Below the pieces are notes generated by a model. The model saw only the letters and a program-made list of their open reading frames with translations, had not been told where the DNA came from and did not search any database. Of a stretch of 6,669 nucleotides of DNA, positions 1-6,669 are shown one piece after another. Numbering within the stretch: the first letter of the stretch is position 1; the number at the start of each line of letters is the position of its first letter. Position numbers and translations under genes: made by a program. Source of the stretch: Tannerella sp. oral taxon 808 (GTDB lineage Bacteria > Bacteroidota > Bacteroidia > Bacteroidales > Tannerellaceae); assembly GCA_002890585.1 (NCBI GenBank), contig MIQB01000102.1:1-6669 (forward strand). The letters run 5' to 3'.

Positions 1-55
1 ACTATATCAGACCGATGCAGCCTTGCATAGCTTCGATATACACTATATCAGACCG
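1..55. repeat. Direct repeat, 14 bp, 41-bp period (possibly truncated array)
   Basis: ACTATATCAGACCG occurs exactly at 1-14 and again at 42-55, giving a period of 41 bp. The 12 bases after each copy also partly agree (15-26 against 56-67, 7 of 12, both ending in CTTGC or TTGC), after which similarity fades. The first copy starts at the first base of the window, so more copies could lie to the left. The repeat lies about 80-137 bp upstream of the TonB receptor start. Its sequence is unrelated to the array at 3764-3960, although the period is the same. It could be an array edge or a pair of regulator sites. Confidence 0.55.
35..49. promoter_or_regulatory. Short perfect dyad upstream of TonB receptor, possible operator
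   Basis: GATATA (35-40) and TATATC (44-49) form a perfect 6-bp inverted repeat with the spacer CAC. It lies about 90 bp upstream of the receptor start at 138 and overlaps the second 14-bp direct repeat. Receptors of this type are often metal- or cofactor-regulated, so an operator is plausible, but no known regulator motif is recognised. AT-rich dyads this short also arise by chance. Confidence 0.25.
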
Positions 56-137
56 GCGCCCGCTTGCTTCCAATCAACCTTCACTGATTTCACCCGAAAA
101 CAAACATGTATCACACATCAATAAACATCAAACGAAA

Positions 138-2753
138 ATGAAAATCATTTACCTCACCCTGCTGATGCTTTGCGCATCGCTCACTCTGCCGCTGCAGGCC
201 GGCACGACAGATCCCGCCACTGGAGCGGGACAAATCAAGCCCAAGACCGACGCCGTCGTCACCGGACACGTCGTCGACGCCAAGACGGGCGAACACTTGC
301 CCTACATCAACATCATCGTCAAAGGCACCACCATCGGCGTGGCCACCGACGCCACCGGCCACTACATGCTCAAGGACCTGCCCGCAGGCGAACTGACCAT
401 CGAGGCTTCCTTCATCGGCTACAAGAAGGCCGTGCGGAAGGTGAAGACTAAGCCTAACACGATGCTCGAGGTCAACTTCGAGCTCGAGGAGGAGGCGCTG
501 GCCATCGACGAGGTGGTCGTCTCGGCCACACGTAGCGAGACGATGCGCCGCGAGGCTCCGTCGCTCGTGAACGTGCTCGACACGAAGCTCTTTGAGCGCA
601 CCCAGTCGACCGACATCGCGCAGGGGCTGAAGTTCCAGCCCGGTGTGCGCGTGGAGACGAACTGCCAAAACTGCGGCTTCAGCCAAGTGCGCATCAACGG
701 TCTCGACGGGCCCTATTCGCAGATCCTTATCGACTCGCGCCCCGTCTTCAGTGCTCTGGCCGGCGTCTACGGCTTGGAGCAGATCCCGGCTAACATGATC
801 GAGCGCGTCGAGGTGGTGCGTGGCGGCGGATCGGCACTGTTCGGATCGTCGGCCATCGCGGGCACTATCAACATCATCACCCGCGAACCGATTGGCAACT
901 CGGCCTCCCTCTCGCATCAAACGCGCGGCATGGGCGGCCTGAACTCCTTCGAGAACACGACGAACTTCAATGGCTCTGTAGTGACTGACAATGGTCGCAT
1001 GGGCGTCACGCTCTTCGGCCAGGCGCGCCACCGCTCGGGCTACGACCACGACGGAGACGGCTACACGGAGACGCCCGTCCTTGACGGCCGCACGCTTGGC
1101 TTCCGCTCCTTCGTCAAGCCCAGCATCTACTCCCGCATCACCCTTGAGTTTCACAACACCCACGAGTTCCGCCGCGGCGGTGACCTGCTGAAGGAGCAGC
1201 CGCACAACGCCCACATCGCCGAGCAGTTGGAGCACATCAACAACGTGGGCAGCCTTGGCTACCAGTACTTCAGCCCCGATGGACACCACCGCTTCAACGC
1301 TTACGGATCGTTTATGAAGGTGCAGCGCAAGAGCTACTACGGTGGCGGCGATCGCACGGCGGACGAAATCATCAAAGAGGGGCAGAAGAATGTGGAGGCA
1401 GCGAAGGACAAGTTCATCGCCGACCTTAAAAAGAAGAACCCCGCCATCACGGACGACGAGATTGAGGCTGAGGTGAAGAAGTCGTTCTTCCCCGGCTCGC
1501 ACAACGGCTTGACGAACGAGGATATGTTAGAACTGAACAAGCGCATGGCTTCATACGGTCGCACCAACGGCCTGACTTACATGTTCGGTGCGCAGTATGC
1601 CGTCGACTTCGACCGTCTGCTCTTCCTCCCCTCTACGCTCACGGCGGGCATCGAGTACAACCACGACCATTTGGACGACAAGAGCGGATACCGCGAGGCG
1701 CCGCTCGATCAGCGCGTGAACACGAAGAGCGGCTTCCTGCAAAATGAGTGGAAGAACGACCGCTGGAGCATCCTTCTCGGCGCACGCCTTGACAAGCATT
1801 CGATGATCAGCCGTGCCATCCTCAGCCCGCGCCTGAACCTGCGCTTCTCCCCCTCGAAGGACGTCACGCTGCGTGCCAGCTACAGCAAGGGCTTCCGCGC
1901 CCCGCAGCTCTTCGACGAGGACTTGCACGTGGACAACGCCGGCGGCGACCTGATCGTCTCCCGCAACGCCCCGGGCCTCCGGGAGGAAACGTCGCACAGC
2001 CTCAGCGCCTCCATCGACTGGTATCACCGCTTCGGCGCTTGGCAGCTCAACCTGCTCGTCGAGGGCTTCTACACGCAGCTCATAGACGCCTTTGGGTTTA
2101 CACAGAAGGACACCGTCATCGGCGGCATCTCGCAGATCATCAAGACGCGCGAAAACTCGGACGGCGCCAAGGTGTACGGCCTCAACTTCGAGGGTAAAAT
2201 CGCTTACCTCAACACCTGGCAGCTGCAGGGCGGCCTCACGGCGCAAAAGAGCCTTTGGAACACGGAGCAGCAGTGGAACGAGGACGACTCGTACAAGACG
2301 CGCCGCATCTATCGCACGCCCAACCTCTATGCTTACTTCATCGGCACGCTGAACATCACGCGCGCCCTCAGCTTCTCCCTGACGGGTAACTACACGGGCA
2401 ACATGCTCACGGGCCACGAGATCCCGACCGAAGACGACGGCTCGCTGACGCAGTTCCGCGGCCGCCCCGCGGCCACCATCCACGCCGACCGCATGCAGCA
2501 TGGCGAGGGTCAGACGGACAAGACCTACGGCCCGCGCACATTCCGGACGCCGGCTTTCTTCGAGATGGGCGCCCGCGTGGCCTACAACATCCCGCTCTAC
2601 AAGACCTACACGCTGCAGCTCCACGCCGGCGTGCAAAACATGTTCAACGCCTTCCAGGATGACTTCGACCGCGGCCCCTCGCGCGACTCGGCCTACATCT
2701 ACGGCCCCGGATCGCCCCGCTGCTGGTACGCCGGCATGAAGCTCACGCTGTAG
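138..2753 (+). CDS. TonB-dependent outer-membrane receptor with N-terminal carboxypeptidase-regulatory-like domain
   Basis: This is an 871-residue TonB-dependent transporter, which moves a scarce ligand (siderophore, haem, cobalamin or similar) across the outer membrane using TonB-ExbBD energy. The substrate cannot be told from the sequence. The start at 138 is chosen because it gives a clean Sec signal peptide (MKIIYLTLLMLCASLTLPLQA, probable cleavage after A21). The frame is open upstream to 15, but that extension has no signal-peptide character. In order: a carboxypeptidase-regulatory-like beta domain at about 40-117 (GHVVDAKTGEHLPYINI...GTTIGVATDATGHY), typical of Bacteroidetes receptors; a TonB-box-like DEVVVSATR at 124-132; a plug at about 135-250 with IERVEVVRGGGSALFGSSA and GTINIITREP; then a beta-barrel to the end (YSKGFRAPQLFDED at 582-595, final strand YAGMKLTL). 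Oddities are a CxxC in the plug (C176, C179), an acidic loop DHDGDGYTE (303-311), and a charged helical insertion at about 405-450. The leader is A-rich without a Shine-Dalgarno, as usual in Bacteroidetes. No SusD-like partner follows, so it is not a classical SusC/SusD pair. The family call is secure. Confidence 0.96.
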   Translation: MKIIYLTLLMLCASLTLPLQAGTTDPATGAGQIKPKTDAVVTGHVVDAKTGEHLPYINIIVKGTTIGVATDATGHYMLKDLPAGELTIEASFIGYKKAVRKVKTKPNTMLEVNFELEEEALAIDEVVVSATRSETMRREAPSLVNVLDTKLFERTQSTDIAQGLKFQPGVRVETNCQNCGFSQVRINGLDGPYSQILIDSRPVFSALAGVYGLEQIPANMIERVEVVRGGGSALFGSSAIAGTINIITREPIGNSASLSHQTRGMGGLNSFENTTNFNGSVVTDNGRMGVTLFGQARHRSGYDHDGDGYTETPVLDGRTLGFRSFVKPSIYSRITLEFHNTHEFRRGGDLLKEQPHNAHIAEQLEHINNVGSLGYQYFSPDGHHRFNAYGSFMKVQRKSYYGGGDRTADEIIKEGQKNVEAAKDKFIADLKKKNPAITDDEIEAEVKKSFFPGSHNGLTNEDMLELNKRMASYGRTNGLTYMFGAQYAVDFDRLLFLPSTLTAGIEYNHDHLDDKSGYREAPLDQRVNTKSGFLQNEWKNDRWSILLGARLDKHSMISRAILSPRLNLRFSPSKDVTLRASYSKGFRAPQLFDEDLHVDNAGGDLIVSRNAPGLREETSHSLSASIDWYHRFGAWQLNLLVEGFYTQLIDAFGFTQKDTVIGGISQIIKTRENSDGAKVYGLNFEGKIAYLNTWQLQGGLTAQKSLWNTEQQWNEDDSYKTRRIYRTPNLYAYFIGTLNITRALSFSLTGNYTGNMLTGHEIPTEDDGSLTQFRGRPAATIHADRMQHGEGQTDKTYGPRTFRTPAFFEMGARVAYNIPLYKTYTLQLHAGVQNMFNAFQDDFDRGPSRDSAYIYGPGSPRCWYAGMKLTL

Positions 2754-2781
2754 TCGCCACACCTCAACGAGGCTATAAAGC

Positions 2782-2830
2782 AACCGAGGCAGCCATGACC
2801 CAATTGCGCGTCATGACTGCCTCAGTTTTT
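2782..2830 (+). terminator. Rho-independent terminator between convergent genes
   Basis: The left arm GAGGCAG (2786-2792) plus CATGAC (2794-2799) pairs with GTCATG (2810-2815) plus CTGCCTC (2817-2823). There is one C-A mismatch and a 10-nt loop. A further AAC/GTT pairing (2782-2784 with 2825-2827) extends the stem to about 16 pairs. A T-run follows at 2826-2830 on the plus strand. It starts 28 bp after the receptor stop and lies just beyond the stop of the minus-strand decarboxylase, so it probably serves both genes. On the minus strand the hairpin is followed only by a weak T-containing stretch, so termination should be stronger for the receptor. Confidence 0.88.
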
Positions 2831-2851
2831 CTTCCCTCGTTCTTATTCGCT

Positions 2852-3415
2852 CTACAGCTGCACCACCTCGCTGCTTCCGCCCTCAGAGTCGGGCATGATA
2901 AAGTCGGTGAAGCAGAGGGCTGCCAGCGCTGTGCCGTAGCGGCGCCCGATGGTCATGCCCTCGGTGACGAAGTTCAGGTCGCCGAGGTAGAACCGGCTGT
3001 AGGTGCGCTGGTGCAGATCGTTGATGACGCGGATCAGTCGCGCCTCGAGCTCCTCGATGCGGTATCGCCCGCTGACCTCACAGACGAGGCCCCCGGCCTT
3101 CTCGTCAAAGTTTTCGTCGTTATACATCCAGGCATAGACGAGGCCGGCGGAGATGAATTCGTCTTGATAGCCGTGCGAGACGGCCATGATCGTCTTCAGC
3201 TCCGAGCCGAAGGGCGGCAGGTCTACCTCGTCCATCATCACGGGCCGCGCTGTGGCGGGGATGACGGAGGAGTAGGTCATGATGTTGAAGTCAGCGATGC
3301 CCGCGTCGAAGAGCGCCATGTGGTACGATCCAGCATGCTTCTCCAGGTCAGAGTCGCCGCTGCCCTTAGCGATGAAAAATGTGTTCGGGATCAGGTTCCC
3401 TACTTTCTTTACCAT
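2852..3415 (-). CDS. pdaD: Pyruvoyl-dependent arginine decarboxylase
   Basis: This 187-residue protein fits the pyruvoyl-dependent arginine decarboxylase family (archaeal PdaD, chlamydial AaxB), which converts arginine to agmatine and CO2. The proenzyme cuts itself at a Ser-Ser bond and the second serine becomes the pyruvoyl group. Here the site is TYSSVIP, with S49-S50 encoded at 3266-3271, which would leave a beta chain of about 49 residues and an alpha chain of about 138. Other family marks are the N-terminal IPNTFFIAKGSG, GLVCEVSG with E113 matching the expected active-site glutamate, and the C-terminal VTEGMTIGRRYGTALAAL. Length is normal for the family. The start at 3415 is chosen because family proteins begin only a few residues before this P-x-x-FF motif. 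An in-frame ATG at 3490 would add 25 low-complexity residues and cannot be fully excluded. The leader has no Shine-Dalgarno. The gene has its own promoter box and faces the receptor gene. The product could feed polyamine synthesis or consume protons under acid stress; no antiporter gene is visible to decide. Confidence 0.93.
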   Translation of the reverse strand: MVKKVGNLIPNTFFIAKGSGDSDLEKHAGSYHMALFDAGIADFNIMTYSSVIPATARPVMMDEVDLPPFGSELKTIMAVSHGYQDEFISAGLVYAWMYNDENFDEKAGGLVCEVSGRYRIEELEARLIRVINDLHQRTYSRFYLGDLNFVTEGMTIGRRYGTALAALCFTDFIMPDSEGGSSEVVQL

Positions 3416-3474
3416 GTTTACTTGATTCGTTTGAGGATGAATGAAATCTGTTTGGTTCTCGCCCGGGGCGCTGA

Positions 3475-3502
3475 GGGGGGATGTATGCATCTTCTGCTCC
3501 CC
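3475..3502 (-). other. Possible stem-loop in decarboxylase mRNA leader
   Basis: On the minus strand GATG and CATC (3480-3491) form a small stem around a 4-nt loop. The outer runs GGGG (3499-3502) and CCCC (within 3475-3479) can pair around it, leaving AGCAGAA as a bulge. It lies inside the predicted leader, which runs from about 3518 to 3416. No known riboswitch is recognised. The structure is short and partly depends on G/C runs, so it is only a candidate. Confidence 0.25.
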
Positions 3503-3523
3503 ACACGCTTTACGGACGGGGCG

Positions 3524-3531
3524 CAAAAGTA
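3524..3531 (-). promoter_or_regulatory. Bacteroidetes-type -7 promoter box for arginine decarboxylase
   Basis: Read on the minus strand this is TACTTTTG, a perfect match to the Bacteroidetes primary sigma factor -7 consensus TAnnTTTG. It is preceded by a T-run and followed by CGCC. Transcription would start near 3517-3519 and give a leader of about 100 nt before the start at 3415. No clear TTTG -33 element is seen 19-21 nt upstream, so the promoter may be activator-dependent or simply have a weak -33. Confidence 0.6.
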
Positions 3532-3604
3532 AAAACATAGCGTTCCCAGCTCCCCCCCGAAGGGAATAATGACTCATGACCCACGAGGCGCCTGGCCGAG
3601 GCAT

Positions 3605-3722
3605 CGCACTGCCCTCATTAATCCCTAATAATCGACCATTTACTTACCCCGAAGGCACGATCGCACGTCGCTGCCTGATCATTGATCATTAACAATTAGT
3701 GATTGCCCCCTGCTTACGCCCC
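3605..3722. other. AT-rich intergenic DNA with short repeats, no gene
   Basis: No coding region is supported here on either strand. The stretch is clearly more AT-rich than the flanking genes. It contains a tandem 7-bp repeat GATCATT (3677-3683 and 3684-3690) and the palindrome TGATCA twice (3676-3681 and 3683-3688), followed by AACAATTAGTGATTG. This could be spacer DNA or a protein-binding region; no specific motif is recognised. Confidence 0.5.
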
Positions 3723-3743
3723 ATTTCTTTTGAGCAGAAGGCA

Positions 3744-3760
3744 TTCGATAGGGTATCGAA
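3744..3760. repeat. Perfect 7-bp dyad next to the tandem array
   Basis: TTCGATA (3744-3750), GGG, TATCGAA (3754-3760) is a perfect inverted repeat with a 3-nt spacer. It ends 3 bp before the first clear 41-bp unit. Its right half (3751-3763, GGGTATCGAAACG) also resembles the end of a repeat unit (GGGTCGAGAAACT) in the correct 41-bp phase. The dyad may therefore be a diverged array unit, a protein-binding site, or both. Confidence 0.6.
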
Positions 3761-3763
3761 ACG

Positions 3764-3960
3764 GCTTTTCAGCGCCGCAAAGCAAAATCACGGGTCGAGA
3801 AAATGCTTTTCTGCGCCGAAAAGCAAAATCACGGGTCGAGAAAATGCTTTTCTGCGCCGAAAAGCAAAATTACGGGTCGAGAAACTGCTTTTCTGCGCCG
3901 CAAAGCAAAATCACGGGTCGAGAAACTGCTTTTCTGCGCCGCAAAGCAAAATCACGGGTC
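3764..3960. repeat. Tandem array of 41-bp repeats, 4.8 copies
   Basis: Units start at 3764, 3805, 3846, 3887 and 3928; the last is cut after 33 bp at 3960. ACGGGTC recurs exactly every 41 bp at 3790, 3831, 3872, 3913 and 3954. Each unit begins GCTTTTCTGCGCCGAAAAGC or a close variant, continues with AAAATCACGGGTC and ends GAGAAAAT or GAGAAACT. Units 2 and 3 carry GAAAAGC where units 1, 4 and 5 carry GCAAAGC; units 1 and 2 end AAAT while 3 and 4 end AACT; unit 1 has CAGCG for CTGCG; unit 3 has ATTACG for ATCACG. There are no unique spacers, so it is not a CRISPR array. The forward strand has no stop codon in any frame and the period is not a multiple of three, so apparent ORFs through it are artefacts. 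It sits between uvrA and the decarboxylase promoter. Function is unknown; a variable-number tandem repeat is the simplest reading. Confidence 0.95.
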
Positions 3961-4129
3961 AGGAGGCGGCTGGGACTTGCCTCAAAATGGCTATACATAA
4001 CCTCATGAGAAAGGTTTGCGAAGCAGCAATGTGCCCTCCCCGGGTCGCTCTGGGTGCCTGGCTATTCGCAAAGCATCTTCAGTCGGTCGTAAATCGTGGT
4101 CAAGCATGAAGCATTGAGGCGCCCCTACC
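3961..4129. other. Gene-free DNA downstream of uvrA with a spaced inverted repeat
   Basis: No convincing gene is seen between the end of the array and the uvrA stop. TTTGCGAA (4015-4022) and TTCGCAAA (4065-4072) form an 8-bp perfect inverted repeat 42 bp apart. A short GAGGC/GCCTC pairing occurs at about 3963-3983. No hairpin followed by a T-run on the minus strand is visible, so a uvrA terminator cannot be pointed to. A 40-codon plus-strand frame starting at 3987 lacks any recognisable feature. Confidence 0.4.

Positions 4130-6669
<2,540 letters not shown>

Noticed and set aside
28..35. TAGCTTCG as a -7 promoter box for the receptor
   Set aside because: It differs from TAnnTTTG at one core base and has no -33 partner, so it is too weak to list.
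15..137. Extended N-terminus of the receptor from the ATG at 15
   Set aside because: The extension overlaps the direct repeats and would bury the clear signal peptide that begins at 138.
111..1502. Long minus-strand ORF opposite the receptor gene
   Set aside because: Its composition is that of an antisense shadow of a GC-rich gene, and it opposes a clear TonB receptor.
2795..3532. Plus-strand ORF of 245 codons
   Set aside because: It is antisense to the well-supported arginine decarboxylase and starts inside the terminator hairpin.
3764..3960. CRISPR array
   Set aside because: Repeats are contiguous with no unique spacers, and no cas genes are present.
3699..4109. Repeat-containing protein encoded across the 41-bp array
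   Set aside because: All three forward frames are open only because the unit lacks stops; there is no leader, conserved frame or domain to prefer one.
3987..4109. Small plus-strand ORF of 40 codons after the array
   Set aside because: It lies in the tail of the array-derived open frame, with no ribosome site, promoter or recognisable domain.

Overview
The window holds three protein genes and one gene-free stretch of about 600 bp. Several signs point to a member of the Bacteroidetes, most likely the Bacteroidales. The TonB-dependent receptor carries the N-terminal carboxypeptidase-regulatory-like domain typical of that phylum. The UvrA variant looks like the Bacteroidetes type. One gene has a TAnnTTTG-type -7 promoter box, and start codons follow A-rich leaders without a Shine-Dalgarno sequence. 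Coding DNA is GC-rich while parts of the intergenic DNA are AT-rich. A Tannerella- or Porphyromonas-like host is possible, but the sequence alone does not prove a genus.

Layout: positions 1-137 are the upstream region of the first gene and contain a 14-bp direct repeat with a 41-bp period and a short dyad. Positions 138-2753 (+) encode an 871-residue outer-membrane TonB-dependent receptor. Positions 2782-2830 hold a strong hairpin terminator that separates it from the convergent gene at 2852-3415 (-), a pyruvoyl-dependent arginine decarboxylase. That gene has its own promoter box at 3524-3531 (-) and a leader of about 100 nt. From about 3605 to 4129 there is no convincing gene. This stretch holds an AT-rich part, a perfect 7-bp dyad (3744-3760), a tandem array of 41-bp repeats (3764-3960, 4.8 copies), and a tail with a spaced inverted repeat. 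Positions 4130-6669 (-) encode UvrA, cut by the window edge so that roughly its first 100 residues, including the first Walker A, are missing.

The three genes do not form an obvious pathway: nutrient uptake at the outer membrane, agmatine production from arginine, and nucleotide excision repair. The decarboxylase and uvrA point the same way, but the repeat array and a separate promoter lie between them, so they are probably separate transcription units.

No new multi-gene system is visible. The most interesting element is the 41-bp tandem array. It is internally variable, each unit can form a small hairpin, and it has no stop codon in any forward frame, so it creates false overlapping ORFs. 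A second, unrelated 41-bp-period repeat at the left edge of the window may or may not be coincidence.
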